DNA of 64,000 nt from Microvelia longipes. Lineage: Eukaryota > Arthropoda > Insecta > Hemiptera > Veliidae. Position numbers and translations under genes: made by a program. Within the stretch, counting starts at the first letter, position 1, and every line of letters begins with the position of its first letter. The stretch lies in contig JACMZG010001913.1 of the NCBI GenBank assembly GCA_018340805.1, positions 41,385,694 through 41,449,693 of the forward strand. The letters are read 5' to 3'. Shown one piece after another: positions 1-12,275 of this stretch. The notes below the pieces were generated by a model. That model made no database searches. It was not told where the DNA came from and saw only the letters and a program-made list of their open reading frames with translations.

Positions 1-424
1 TATATATATATATATTAAAAAAATAAAATAATATTATATTAAAATTATAAATTTAATATATATAAAATATTAAAAAAATTATTATTTAGAATTATTAAAT
101 CAATCTTCAATTCTAGTTGTGCTATGGCAGAAATAGTTTTTATGACATACTTAATCATAAACTAGTACTCAATGAATCAGCAACAATTCATAATCGGGTG
201 AAAATGTTTCGATAGACTTGAGATTTGGCACGCTTATTTTCGTATATAAGACACCAACATATGTGCCAAGTTTCATTTCATTATCAGCTTGAGTTCAATT
301 TGGCAAATCTGGTGAGGAAAATTTCAGAGGTACCCTCTACTTATTTAATTAACAAAACATGCATCAGGTTATTCACACCTTAACTAGTTTGAATTAAATA
401 ATATTTTTCTTTAATTCGCTAAAA

Positions 425-558
425 CTAAAATAATCTGACAGAACTAACAAAAGCAATGTAATATTTATGGCTGGACTTATGAACTAAAAACAAAACGAAG
501 GGGTGGTTTACAATCACTTCTTTGGTCGTAGGTATGCAATCGAACATTAGCGATACAT
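425..558 (-). CDS. Serpin terminal exon D: M-F-D-C loop
   Basis: Acceptor gtgttattacag is followed by AT, completing Asp in phase with the hinge exon, then 43 codons and a stop. The loop reads D-V-S-L-M-F-D-C-I-P-T-T. The body strand is VIVNHPFVLFLV, with the N-H-P-F core, and the end is IAFVSSVRLF. The usual LFxGxI is degenerate here (AFVSSV), so this copy is a little less typical than exons A-C. The P1 candidates are Asp or the Phe before it. The exon length, 134 nt, is identical to exon B. Confidence 0.8.
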
Positions 559-881
559 CTGTAATAACACAATATTCCACACTTAAAATTGTAAAGTTAG
601 CAGATTTCATGAATTTTAATGTTCTTGAGGTTATAGATAAATAGAATAGTTCGGTGGTAAATATAACTATTTAGCGACAGAGGCTAAAAAAATCAACAAG
701 GAACTTAAAAAAAATAATGAAATATGAAATAAGTGATGTGTAAATGATGGCAACTCTGATCCAACAAAAAGTTTCCAAATCTGCTTTCTTCATTTTTATC
801 TTATTTTAAAGCATTAAATCTTAAAAAAAAACTTAAAAAAAGACCTGTTGAAATTTTTGTTGAAGAAGAGGAAAAATCGGG

Positions 882-1174
882 TAGTAAAGGGGGCATAGCC
901 TATGTCAATACATTGAGATGCCTGAAATATCTTTTTGGGGCTCTGTGTAACCTTATTGAAACCTCCTCTAAGAGTAAGTTAGGGTTATAATAAATCAATT
1001 GATTTTGGCTTCCCGCACATTGTTTGTGTTTTGATTTGTATTTTAAATGATCTACTAGATAAGTTACTGTACTTTTGTTTATTTGATTATATTTATTAGC
1101 AAATGTGATCAGGTTACTTTTATGATGTTTCAAAATTTAATCTTTAAAGCCCCTCTAGTAATATATTTTTATGA
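882..1174. mobile_element. hAT-like MITE family 1, copy 1
   Basis: This stretch runs from gggggcatagcc to ctctagtaatatatttttatg. It is the inverted form of the copies at 3.5, 18.2, 50.5 and 52.2 kb. All share the TIR CATAGAGATAT-ACTAGAGGGGCC and an internal run around gaggttacacagagcccctgagagcccc. It has no coding capacity; the 77-codon open frame inside is repeat-derived. Confidence 0.75.
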
Positions 1175-1267
1175 CAACTTTGGACTTGTTTGTCCTCTGT
1201 TTAGCCTAAGTCTAGGGTATTATGACTATGAACTTGCTTTGCTTGTCCTTAGAATGTCATGATTATC

Positions 1268-2122
1268 ACAGCTAAAATCAGTTGACAACCTGACAAAATC
1301 TCAATGCTTTCAACCCACTTTTTTAAGAAAAAAATCCTTTTTTTAAGTAACCAAAAATCCCCTACAACACTGTAAGTCATATTATATTTTGAATTTTATA
1401 ATTTGATTTTATTTTAAAATGTATTTCTTCACTTTTTAAGTATAAACATTGTTGTATCTTTTAAAATTACCGATTACAGTCTATGGTTTAGTTTAAAAAT
1501 CTTGAAAGGTCAGTTAAGACACCACTGATTCTTAAGAAAAAAATCCCTGCAAGAAGGGAGCGGGAAAAAACTATGTAAACAAATCAGGTTATTTTACCCG
1601 TGTTTTTTTGGCTATGTTTTTTTACATTTCTTTTGTGTAGTTATATTTTAAAATATAATTTTAAGATTAATTTGAAAGTAGTTTTCAAAACGATGTAATC
1701 AAAAGAAGAACCACAAACAAAGTTAACAATTGCCGGGAAGAAGTTTTTTCCCTACAGCAGTTATTGTGGTAGGGATTTTTTTTCTCATTTTAAGTGAGAG
1801 GTTGGCAGCGGCTTCTCTGATTGGTCAATCCCCAAAATACATATGACCTTGGGGATTTTTAAACTAAACAATAGATTGTAAGTGAGTAAATAAAGTAAAA
1901 ACCAAAACGCTACAATAATTAGATGAATTGAACAGATTGAAATTCACAATGAGGGAAAAATCGATGCGAGTATTGCCTTTTAATGATTTTATCTAAGAAA
2001 AATGTAATTTTTGCACTGAGGTTAGCATGATGGGAAGGGGCATGGTCGGTCTAAACCAATAGGATTCTTTCTCTCACAAATTTTTGGTGCGCTGTCAACT
2101 AATTTTAGCCGTGTGTTATACT
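1268..2122. mobile_element. TIR element (family 2) with a nested MITE
   Basis: The ends are cacagctaaaatcagttgac and ctaattttagccgtgtgtta. The outer sequence matches, inverted, the element at 6,064-6,541. A second element occupies about 1,481-1,880. It is bounded by ttacagtctatggtttag and aaacaatagattgtaa and closely resembles the separate copy at 11.9-12.3 kb. The structure is thus a transposon inside a transposon. Confidence 0.75.
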
Positions 2123-3282
2123 GTAACAAGGTTAATCATAGGTATATAGAAAAACAGTACGTTATCCATATACCTATATAAGGGGAAGATAAGAAAAATT
2201 ACCACACTCCCATCAACTTATTTTTCCTTTAAAATTATACTAAAATAGAATATGATATATAAATAAAATTCTTAGGTAAGACTAACAATAAACAAACACA
2301 ATGGTTAAAAGCAATAAAATTTTATTTAGAATATTAACACAGTACTCATTTCAACATAACAATTAATAATACTTTCCAAAAAAAAAAAAATTGATTATAT
2401 ATATATATAATCAATTGTTTCAAATATTATTTTTTAATTAAATTCCATGAATTAGACATTATATTTTTATTAAAAGTGGACTTGGTACCACTGATTTAAT
2501 TAAAATTAAACATAAATACAAAGAGATTAAAAAGTATAATAAAGGATTACACAAATTAAAGTTAACAACCATAATATTACAATCACGCAATTAAAAAGTA
2601 CAAGAAACCAAAAATAATATTAATTTTTATATTATATAATAGTGCTTTAAAAATAATGTAAAATGCTGTGATTACATTATTTTCTTAGATAAATTAATAT
2701 TTCTAAACTTTAACCGGTAGTTCTAGGCTCCTCGTATGCCTGGTCAAACATTTCAAAAGGGCTAACAATTTTAAACTTTTTAAGATTGTTAGTAAAATTT
2801 TTAATATTAATGCTCGATTAATTAAACTTTTTAAAATTGTTAAATATATATTAGGACACAATATAAGTATAAATGAATAATAATTTTATTATTATAATAT
2901 TCTATAAAGAAGTAATGTAAGGAGCTATAAGAGAGAGAAGAGCATTTATATTCTCATATGATTTAACCTGGGTATTTTCATCTTTTCAGCTTTTAATAAA
3001 GTAATCATTTTGTTGGAAGTTAATTGACAACCTACCAGAAATCAGCAAAGGAAAGATAGTCCATTGGTTCATTTTGATAGAGTCAGTATGAACCAATCTG
3101 AATTCATTCTTTCACTTAATTTTTTGTCAGGATGTCAACTTTTTAAAACTAAAACGATTTCACTCGTCAATTAATTTTAATTACAATTTTTAACAAAAAA
3201 TAATAATCAAATCACAGCATTAAATTGTGCACATAGATCTAGACATACTAGTAAATATTAGAAGAAAAAACTGGAGCGGCAC
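2123..3282. other. AT-rich intron/intergenic DNA
   Basis: Apart from the 24-bp palindrome at 2.39 kb I see nothing functional. It would be 3' flank of terminal exon C. Confidence 0.6.
2391..2414. repeat. 24-bp perfect palindrome
   Basis: TTGATT and AATCAA enclose a (TA)n core. The sequence equals its own reverse complement over 24 bases and is preceded by a run of 13 A. Confidence 0.9.
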
Positions 3283-3425
3283 TTAGTTAGGACGTGAAAT
3301 ATGACCAATAAATAAAACGTTGCTGGGGTAAGTTCTCACTAACGTGTAAATAAACGGATGATCACAAACGAAGTCAACTGGAGGGTTTAGTGCGATTGGC
3401 ATTGATAGACATCTCATTACCATGG
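3283..3425 (-). CDS. Serpin terminal exon C: R-C-L-S loop
   Basis: The acceptor has a long pyrimidine-rich tract (ttgctctactctattttgac... ending atttatag). The exon starts CC, completing Ala in the matching phase. The loop reads A-M-V-M-R-C-L-S-M-P-I-A. It continues to DFVCDHPFIYTLV and V-L-F-I-G-H-I-S-R-P-N before TAA, an intact DHPF strand and an intact LFxGxIxxP C-terminus. The standard 17-residue count gives Leu at P1 and Ser at P1'; an R|C cleavage is the alternative. A hAT-like MITE lies 100 bases upstream of the acceptor. The exon is uninterrupted and looks functional. Confidence 0.9.
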
Positions 3426-3524
3426 CTATAAATATAACAATACAAAGTCAAAATAGAGTAGAGCAATAACCTCGAAGTCAGGGCAGATATAAAATAATAT
3501 AGAGCAGTTATAGGCACTGTATCC

Positions 3525-3826
3525 CATAGAGATATTATTACTAGAGGGGCCCTATAAGATAAATGGTAAAATATTGAAAAAATAACCTGACAAAAGTCGA
3601 TTATAAATATAATCAAATAATCAGTACAAAATTACAATAATCTTAATAGTAAAACGTTAAAAATACAAATCAAAACACAAACAATTTTGGGTGGACGAAA
3701 TAAATGTATTTATTTTATGCAGAGGTTTCAATGAGGTTACACAGAGCCCCTGAGAGCCCCAAAAAGATGTTTCAGGCCTCTTAAAGTAATGAGATAGGCT
3801 ATGCCCACTCTAGTATATATCTCTTT
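3525..3826. mobile_element. hAT-like MITE family 1, copy 2
   Basis: The element starts CATAGAGATATTATTACTAG and ends actctagtatatatctctt, so it has inverted ends and is about 300 bp. It sits immediately upstream of serpin terminal exon C, leaving about 100 bases of intron before the acceptor. Confidence 0.8.
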
Positions 3827-6063
3827 TAAATGAATTTTTAATGTCCAAAATAGGATATTAAAAGCCTAAATTTTATTACATTCAAGGGTTTTTATTACAT
3901 AGGGTTTTATCGAGGGTTTGATGAAACCCTATAATTGCTACAGGGTGGATTTCGTTTGTTCCTTAAAGGCATGCATGATTATGGCAGACTGGGCCAAAAC
4001 ATTGCCACACCATAGAGGTATGTATAGTACTAGTGTGCCACAGTAATTTTGGCTTTTACCATCCCGTTTTCATACATTAAAAATTAAACAATATATAAAT
4101 TTAAAAGCATTTATAAGCACCTTAAACATAACATAATCTAAGTCTCTTAGATCTTAAAACAAATAACTTTCACCAGTTTAAAGTATAATACCTCACCAAA
4201 CAAAAGTGGTAATAATTATTTTAAAAAAATACAACATATTGTGATTAAAAAAAAATTAAAGTTAGTAGAGTGCATAACTATTCATAATATGACATATATT
4301 ATGAGTCTTAGCAAATGAAATAATGAAAATAAATAAGTACAAAAACAAATTCTCAAAAGAACTACTTTGAAAATAAATTAAATTAAATTCAATTCAATAT
4401 ATTAGGCTTGAAAATTAAAAACAGTTCAATGTATGGAAGCCATATAATGTATTAATTCTGCTTTAGTAAGTTACATTATCAGAATAATTTTTAAAGTATC
4501 AATTGCTTTTCATGTACAATTTTCAAAATTAACAATATTTTACACTAAATAAAAACTCAACAAAGAATGCAATCAAAACTCTACAACTAGTTCAAATTTT
4601 TTTTTCAAAATAAAACTTCAGGTTAATAATTAGACAAAATCATTTGATTAAAAAGAGATGTTAAAATATAACCTAGCTAATGTCATTCATTAAAAAACCT
4701 TAGGATAATATACACTAGTGCGGTAGGGGACCTACCTTACAATTGGATGGGCGTGTCTTAATTTCCCGCTTTTTTCCCACAGTCGGTTTGAAATTTAATT
4801 TTTATACTTTGTATAGTCATACTTTTAACTAGCCGTATTGGTTAGCACGGCCCTCGTTGTGTTTAAACTTACACAGAACGCTTCTAATTACTTTTAATTT
4901 TTTAATTGAAGAACTGATAACACAAGAGCTAATTAACCAACGGTCCTAACTAATGCTGCCAAATTAACAAAATATATATGTTTTGTTACTTTCTGTTGTT
5001 GAAGTCATGTTGAAGTATTAAATTAAATTAATTAATGCTATATTACTTATTAATTGCAAATGTATAAAATGGTTAATTATATTTTTTTAACCCATAAATG
5101 CCCAGTGTTGTATTTTTGCTACTCAAGTTAGTGTTTTACACGTATGACCATAAGTTAATTCCAAAATTAATTATTTGTTTCTTCATAAACAAACATTTAA
5201 GCATTATTTGGAGCCTTCGTGATTAGAGGTATTAATTAAAGGTCTACTTCTTTAAATTCCCCTGAATTCTGTCGATTTTTTGACCCTACATCAAAAAGTA
5301 AATAGTTCAGGAGGAACTAAAAACAAGTTATTTATACCATTATATTTAACTATTTACCAGTATAATGCTAAAATAAACCGTGGTATCGGTTGAAGTTAGC
5401 ACCAAAGTCAATATTAGCCCCAATATGGCCCAATTTAAACTGTTTCTGAATTCAAAGTTGTTCAAGACAAAATAATGAATAAATCTTGGGTTCCTCATAT
5501 GTCCGTCATCCAATTTACAGAAAAGACAATATGCTGAACTTTGTAATTCTTATTGATTGCCCTGCTCATATATACATGTATGCACTATGATAAAAAGTAA
5601 TACATAATGATATTTTTTATGTTATTGATGGACATATATGAATTATGTATACCTATTAGGTTACAATATCGCAATACACCATCATGCAAAATCATGCATT
5701 TCCACTAATTTTTTCTCAGCAGCTTACTAAAAGTATCAATTAAAAGGTAGAAGATTCTGCAGCTTCACCCTATCTATTTTATCTATTTTTATCTACTGGA
5801 AAAAGAAGCACCTTAATTCAATTGAGCTGCTACTTTTTTAACGTATGTTCTGTTATGTTCTCTATACCAAAGGTACAAAGTTATGTTTTAACCCTCCACT
5901 AAAAACTAAACCTAGTAATTGATATTGTCATGGCTCAAAGTTATACTTTTGTGATTAAAACAACTTGCTTAATAATAATATTAAGAAAAAAGTGAGTTTT
6001 GAAAATTTTGATACAGTATGTGCCCGGTGTTACGTTTTTCCAATGGCTACCATCGGATAATAC
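3827..6063. other. AT-rich serpin intron
   Basis: No exon, HPF-type motif, TIR pair or tandem array was found on either strand. Confidence 0.6.
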
Positions 6064-6541
6064 AGGTATATACAGTATAACACACAGCTAAAAACAGGAA
6101 AGAATTCTATTCGTTCATAACGACCATGCCCCTTCCTCTTCCACATCATGCAAACCTCAAACAAAAAATCACCTTTTTCGTAAATAAAGTCATAAAAAGG
6201 CAACACTGGTTTTAAACATATGTAACCTCGCGTCGCTTTTTTCCCTCATGGTGCATTACGTAATTAACAACTTTAACTCCACTTAATTCATACTTCCGAA
6301 CAAAGTTAAAACAACACTTAATTGGTAACTTAAAAGATACAACAATGTTTATACTTAAAAAGAAAATATTTTTCAAAAATAAAATCAAATAATAAAATTC
6401 AAAACATAACCTGACTTACAGTGTTGCCAGAGTAGGGATTTTTTGTTACTTAAAAAAAAGGATTTTTTTTGCTATACAAAGGGGGTTGAAAGCATTGAGA
6501 TTTTGGTGGGCAGTCAACTGATTTTAGCCGTGTGTTATACT
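6064..6541. mobile_element. TIR element (family 2)
   Basis: Ends tataacacacagctaaaa and ttttagccgtgtgttata form terminal inverted repeats. The interior (accatgccccttcc, ccctcatggtgcatt, gggggttgaaagcattgaga) matches the outer parts of the element at 1.27-2.12 kb. It lies about 170 bases beyond the stop codon of serpin terminal exon B. Confidence 0.8.
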
Positions 6542-6707
6542 ATCGCAATTCTTTTCCTAAATACCTACGGTATAAATTATCTAAGTCAAAATTATGGTCT
6601 ATAAAGCAATTCATTAAATTTATATTGATTATAGAATAATTAAAAAAAAATGTAATTTTACTTCTATTCTCATCCCCCCCCCCTCCCAAAAGCAGAAAGT
6701 TTTTGAT

Positions 6708-6841
6708 TCAATCAGCAAATTTATTGATAGAACCAATAAATACAAACGAAGTGATAGACTGAGGAAGAAGTAAATAAATGAAAGGATGATCAGCAATGAA
6801 ATGACGAGGAAGAGACATCTTCTTCTTAGTTATAACACCAG
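6708..6841 (-). CDS. Serpin terminal exon B: K-K-K loop
   Basis: After the acceptor ggttag the exon begins CT in the same phase as exon A. The loop is A-G-V-I-T-K-K-K-M-S-L-P-R-H. It is followed by FIADHPFIYLLL, the conserved serpin F-x-A-D-H-P-F strand, then V-F-I-G-S-I-N-K-F-A-D and TGA. Counting 17 residues from the hinge puts Lys at P1 and Lys or Met next, so a trypsin-like or plasmin-like target is the simplest guess. The polypyrimidine tract is weak, but a TACTGAT branch-point-like sequence lies about 25 bases upstream. The C-terminus has no retention signal, so this isoform should be secreted. Confidence 0.88.
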
Positions 6842-6929
6842 CTAACCAAATTCATATTGCATCAGTAAATCATCAATAAAGAACATTACCAGATGGAGTT
6901 ACCTAGTAGTAGTAGTAATATGGGGGGGG

Positions 6930-7440
6930 GGAGTGGTAGTAACTACCAAGCAAGTAGGCCTTGTTGTTGGGCCCTATTTGCCAGCTCCATAAGGTAGTGT
7001 TCTATTCCTCTTAATTTTAAGTGTAGGTATATTTTATCTAATCTAGACAGAAGAGCCGTAAATTTCTATGGTTCCTCTCATGATTTTTCAAGCAATTATA
7101 CATATTTTCACTGACTCATATAGTTTTGTGAAAATAAGGAACAAAATGTGCCCTCACTGTAAAACCAAACCTCCATACACTTTGAACTTCAAGGCAGACA
7201 CACTATAGTATTATAATGAAACTACTATTATAATAATCTCACTATAATGATCTACTATGAGGGTTCTAAATTTTGCATATACCCAGTTTCATTTAGGGTA
7301 AGGGATCTTTATCTTAATAAGATAAGGGATCTTTAATGCACAGGCTGGAGACTACCAGCTTTACATCCTTTTTGAAGGACGTGGTACACAGAATTTTTAT
7401 CCCTCCCATACAAATTCCAGAAACCCCCTTACGGCCGGTC
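6930..7440. repeat. Dispersed repeat, copy 1
   Basis: About 500 bp shared in inverted orientation with 20,160-20,575. Shared landmarks are ggtagtaactaccaag, ggccttgttgttgggccc, tctagacagaagagcc and cactgactcatatag. There is no coding capacity. It lies upstream of serpin terminal exon B in transcript order. Confidence 0.75.
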
Positions 7441-8009
7441 CCTTTATGGTCACGGCCATGGAGGTAGATATCCTCTATGTTTACTGTATTTTTATTTATT
7501 TATTAAACTTAGTCACTTTCATTTGTTCATTTTTTTTTCTAGTTATTTTATCCGCTTTAAGCTAGTCCATAACCTTCACTTTTTCATTCCATCTTATCTT
7601 AACCCACACTCAGGTCTATGAAGACCTTGTGAGATTGCCTTTCATTTTATTGTTGGTCCTTACTGTAAACCACAGAGGAATATATACCTAATCAGTGCTG
7701 TAAACATTTTTTAATTTTAAAATTGTAATTTTATTCATGTGATTCTCTATATTTATGGCAAATAAATCCAAAGTTGGTTGAAGGTATAAATTAAATAAAC
7801 CAAATATTTAAAACATTTGCACGAAGGAAATAATTAAAAATCAATAAATGAATTATTCCATTTTTAATATAATATTTCTTTAATATCTTTCACACATTTA
7901 AATGCACATTGATTTCAATTTAACAATTAAATAAAACAATATAAATAAAAATATCAAATAAATAACATAAAGTAAATACTGCAAAAATAACTTAAATGCA
8001 AAGATAGCG

Positions 8010-8430
8010 TTAGTGAGAGTACAATACTCTAGTCAAGTACTAGTAAAGTTAAAGTACTTAGTACTATTGTTAACTAAAGTATAATACTCTAGTTAAGTAT
8101 TAGCAAAGTTTAGTAGAAGTTTACTAGTATAGTTTTAGCAAAGTTATAGACTTAGTACAATTGTTTACTAGAGATACTATCTAGTTAAGTATTAGCAAAG
8201 TTATAGTACTTAGTACAATTGTTTACTAGAGAATACTACTCTATTAAGTTTAGCAAAGTTATAGTACTAAGTATTTCTAGTTAAGTATTAGCAAAGTTAT
8301 AGTACTTAGTACAATTGTTTACTAGAGTATACTACTCTAGTTAAGTATTAGCGAAGTTATAGTACTTAGTACAATTGTTTACTAGAGTATACTACTTTAG
8401 TTAAGTACTAGTAGAGTTATAGTACTTATA
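8010..8430. repeat. 60-bp tandem repeat
   Basis: About seven copies of a unit built on ttagcaaagttatagtactt and agtacaattgtttactagag occur here, with small deletions in some copies. Confidence 0.85.
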
Positions 8431-8559
8431 CTGGCCACACTATATCTTTCTACATGGTCATGTGACTAAAAATCAGCTGGAAGGGAGAAAATGCAATGCT
8501 TATAAAACAGTAAAAGGGGGAAAAAGTCCCTACAGCTGAAAGGGGGCGATGTTTAGGTT

Positions 8560-8690
8560 GGGGTAGTATACTAGTAGTATACTACTATTATACTATAGTA
8601 GTATACTACTAGTATACTATAGTAGTAGTATACTACTAGTATACTATAGTAGTACTATACTACTAGTATACTACTCAAGTTATGTACTAG
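8560..8690. repeat. Palindromic agtatactactagtatact array
   Basis: The stretch is made almost only of permutations of agtatact and actagt, so every unit is self-complementary. It can form cruciforms of many registers. Confidence 0.85.
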
Positions 8691-8699
8691 TAAAATTAT

Positions 8700-11300
8700 A
8701 GCACTTAGTACTTTACTATTTAGTTATACTAAAGTCTTTGCAAGGGAGCTAAAACAAAGCTACTTATAATTAATAATTAATCACTTAATATATTGTTTAG
8801 AATTTTAACAGCCAACAAGTAATTTGTTTTTATTGTATTTAATTTGGTTCGAAAAAACATGTTTGGTGTTTTTCTTTATTAACTATAGGTTTGACAAAAG
8901 AACAAATAAACCAATAGCGTAATAGTGGTAACTCGAAATGGCGTTTAAGTAAACTTGGCTACTTAAGTATTTAATCTTAATAGCAAACATCACTTTCGAG
9001 GGGTCACTAAGAGGCCATCAAAATTACTTAAGATATATAAGAGTAGTTAAAAGTAAGAGAGTAAATTTTTATTGGATTAGGATCTAATAGTAAAAAAAAC
9101 ACTGATTAAATATAAAATTATTTAACAATGAGACATCTATAAGCCTGGCCACAAATTGGGCTCTCAGAAAAAATGGACATTAAAATCCAAATGTCTAATT
9201 TAAGTCCGGTTTAAATTACATCGAATACCTTTATTTTGCATTTCTCTATGGAAGATGTTTTTTCAGAGGACAAATTATTATTTTTCCTCCGTCTCTAAAA
9301 TATTTTTTATATATTAAATTACCAGAGGAAGGGGGAGACTATCTGACCCACGACAAATGTGTAATCTCAAGATAAATTTAAACCCCATTTTTAATAATTT
9401 CCCAAACCATTCTGTTGTGCAATTACCTAATAAAAACATTAAAAATGTGGACAAAGCTTAAGAATGGTTTGCCGTAAGTTACCCCACCAATTTCTTTTAA
9501 TTTTTTGTAATCTTACGAAAAAAAGTGCCGTCAGGATATTGTTTAGGGTCAAAAGGAACAACCACTGTAAACAACTCTTTAGAAAGCAAAATAAAGGGAC
9601 ATTTTACTGTCTTTACATATAATATAGTTAAGTATATAACCACTAATGTAAATGAGTTTTAAAAAAATCGGGTACGGGGTTACCTCGGAAGATTTTAAAT
9701 ATTTAAGTTTATTAACCGAAATTGCAAAATAGAAAGTAAAAGTCATTTAAAAGTTATTCATTAATTTTAACAATGAATTATAATTAATTAATTTATTTAT
9801 TTAATAAATTAGTAATTTTAAAAACCTGAATTTAGTTTTTGTAATTTTATTTTAAATTCATTTACTATTTATTTGGCAATGTAACATAAGAAAAAAAATT
9901 ATTTTTTTGAACTTTGGTTCAAAAACCAAATGACACCAAAAAACCAATGACAGAATTTTATGTAAGTTGGTTGATCTTTCGCTGATTATTGTTTTTCAAT
10001 ATTTAACCATTTACATCTGTTATTTTTATGAGTTTAGTTTGTATATAGATTACAAACTCAGAATCCCTGGACAAAAGCTTTTTGACAATTCATTTTCAAT
10101 ACATTTGAAAGGACTGAAGTCTCCATTAATTGTTTTAAAAGTTATTTGATAAAAAACTAACAAGAGATTTTAAAGAGAACACAATTTTCAACATAAATCT
10201 ACTTTAGTATGATTTATATGAAATAAATAAAATTTGTTAATCAAAGCCATAAAAATGCAAATAGAGAAGGAGCTATATATAAGACCTATCTTAAACACAA
10301 TTAAATTCCACTGATAACACGAAAGCTGGTTTACTGGTGGACTTAAGTAGGAGTAATACCCAGACAACAAAACAATTTTTTGTTTTTATGTTGCCATCCT
10401 TACATAACATGGAAAACTCTACAGGTTATCATTTTTTATTTTACTGAAGAAAAAACTAAACAAAGAGACAGCAATCCACGCAGATTTTCTCTCTTTTTGG
10501 CCAGCTCACATTCCATTGCATGTTTGCAAAAACAATAAGTTTCATAACAAATGTAACATTTTTTCAACACAAACCAGATAAGGTGTCTTAATCAATCAAT
10601 AAAAACATTAAAATATAATTGCAATAACAGCAGAAAATTTTAAAGAGGCAATTAGTTTAGAATTGGAAAAATAAATATGATTGGTCTAAGTTGGCATTAT
10701 CCTCACAGGTTCAGTAGAGTCAAACTGTTGTAATATTATCAAATCAAGATTTTAAGGAAAAAAGAGAGACAATTGAAACAACAAATGCCCTTTCCTTGTG
10801 CCACCAAGGAAAGGGCACAAAAAAGGGACCACAGTGAGATAAGGCTTGGTATTATTTGAAATTGCATTTTACTCAAGTCCAACAGCCATGAAACATCACA
10901 CAATACAATCAACAGCAATGTGGCAGCCAAAGAATATTATAGGGAATAGAATGTCAGACAGTAAAGAAGAGAATCGACAGGGTGAACTTAGTGCTGGCAT
11001 CTAGTGGCAGTTTTGAAACTAACTCTTCTCCCCATAACATTATGCCCACTTTTCTATGGAACGATCGTATGATTACGCCACACTTCAATGGTATGATTAT
11101 GAAATCATACCATTATAATGATGTGAGTATCTTCACTTAAAATTAATTATTATTAAATAAAGCAAATATTTGGATTAGTTTTGTGCCAGAAGTAGTATAC
11201 TAAAAACAAGACAAAAGTGGAGCATTCTCGTAGATGGTATGGTGAAACTACCACATTACACACTAGCACTCCTGTTAACTAATAATAAATCCCCGGAACA
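8700..11300. other. AT-rich serpin intron
   Basis: There are three small chance frames (9.97, 10.19 and 10.74 kb) and no recognised domain. The phrase cgaaagc(c/t)gg plus actggtgg plus cttaagtag at 10.32 kb recurs at 40.14 kb, so part is dispersed repeat. The phrase gggtacggggt plus acctcgg at 9.67 kb recurs at 13.5 kb. Confidence 0.55.
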
Positions 11301-11319
11301 TCTTTATTTATTTAAGTAT

Positions 11320-11690
11320 TCTTAGGCTATCTGCGTCCGTAGCCGGGGTCGTATAGTACTAGACTTCGGCACTGGAGGTCCGGGGTTCACAGCCTGGGCT
11401 ATGCTCTCAGTTTTTATGAATAGAATTTGATTTAAAATAATTTTGCCAACTTTAGCTTTACTTTGAGCATAGTAGATGTGACTCACCCAAGGTGGTCCCC
11501 GCAGGTAGAATACCCTAAAGGGCCAAAAGGCCCTAAAACAGGCATTACTATATTGTTTGGCCGCCAACAACAGTGGTGGTCACAAAAACCAATGCCACGG
11601 AGCACCCGAAGAGTGAAACAGCAAAGGGGCTGTAGGGCCCTAACCATTCATGTGATATTCCATACTATTTCACTCTCCTGTGACTTCTTA
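11320..11690. other. GC-richer island, unidentified repeat-like sequence
   Basis: Base composition rises sharply here, and overlapping open frames run on both strands (82 codons minus, 77 plus). Neither shows a domain I know. Palindromic runs such as agggccaaaaggccct and agggccct suggest mobile-element origin. I do not recognise a gene. Confidence 0.4.
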
Positions 11691-11904
11691 AGTTGATTGC
11701 TGATAATAATACAAATAAATTAAAACTCTATTGCAAAATAATTTGTTTAGTTTATATTCAATCTTATGCATAAAATATTGACATTTTTATTTACCAGCAC
11801 TCTACTTACTTACGCAATCAACTTTAATCGCTGCCACCAAATGTAGCGTAACCCTAAATAGATCAGATCCGTTAATTACTATCGCATTTTAATACTTAAC
11901 AATA

Positions 11905-12275
11905 CAGTCTATCGTTAAGTTTAAAAATCTTGACAGGTCAGTTTAGACACCACTGATTCTTAAGTAAAAAAAATCCCTGCCAGAAGGGAGCGGGAAAAAA
12001 CTATTTAAACAAATCAGGTTATTTCTTTTGTGTCGTTTTTATTTTAAAATATTATTTTAAGATTAATTTGAAAATAGTTTTCAAAACGATGTAATCAAAA
12101 GAAGAACCACAAACCAAGTGAGCGATTGCCGGGAAGAAGGTTTTTTCCCTACAGCGGTTATTGTGGTAGGGATTTTTTTCTCTTTTAAAGTGAGAGGTTG
12201 GCAGCGGCTTCTTTGATTGGTCAATCCCCAAAATACTTATGACCTTGGGGATTTTTAAACTAAACGATAGACTGT
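11905..12275. mobile_element. MITE family 3
   Basis: TIRs are acagtctatcgtttaag-like at the left and ctaaacgatagactgtaa at the right. About 370 bp are shared with the copy nested at 1,481-1,880, including the gggagcgggaaaaaact and ttgattggtcaatcccc motifs. No open frame is present. Confidence 0.8.

Noticed and set aside
9485..9640. Minus-strand frame with KCPFILLSKELF and VVVPFDPKQYPDG
   Set aside because: It contains CPF, not HPF, and no serpin C-terminus, and I recognise no other family. It is probably repeat-derived.
10040..10125. Minus-strand frame with GDFSPFKCIENELSK and SFCPGILSL
   Set aside because: PF is present, but the spacing to F-x-G does not fit the serpin pattern and there is no acceptor in phase.
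11322..11696. Overlapping 82- and 77-codon frames in a GC-richer block
   Set aside because: No domain, no splice context and palindromic runs suggest mobile-element sequence. It is listed as an island, not a gene.
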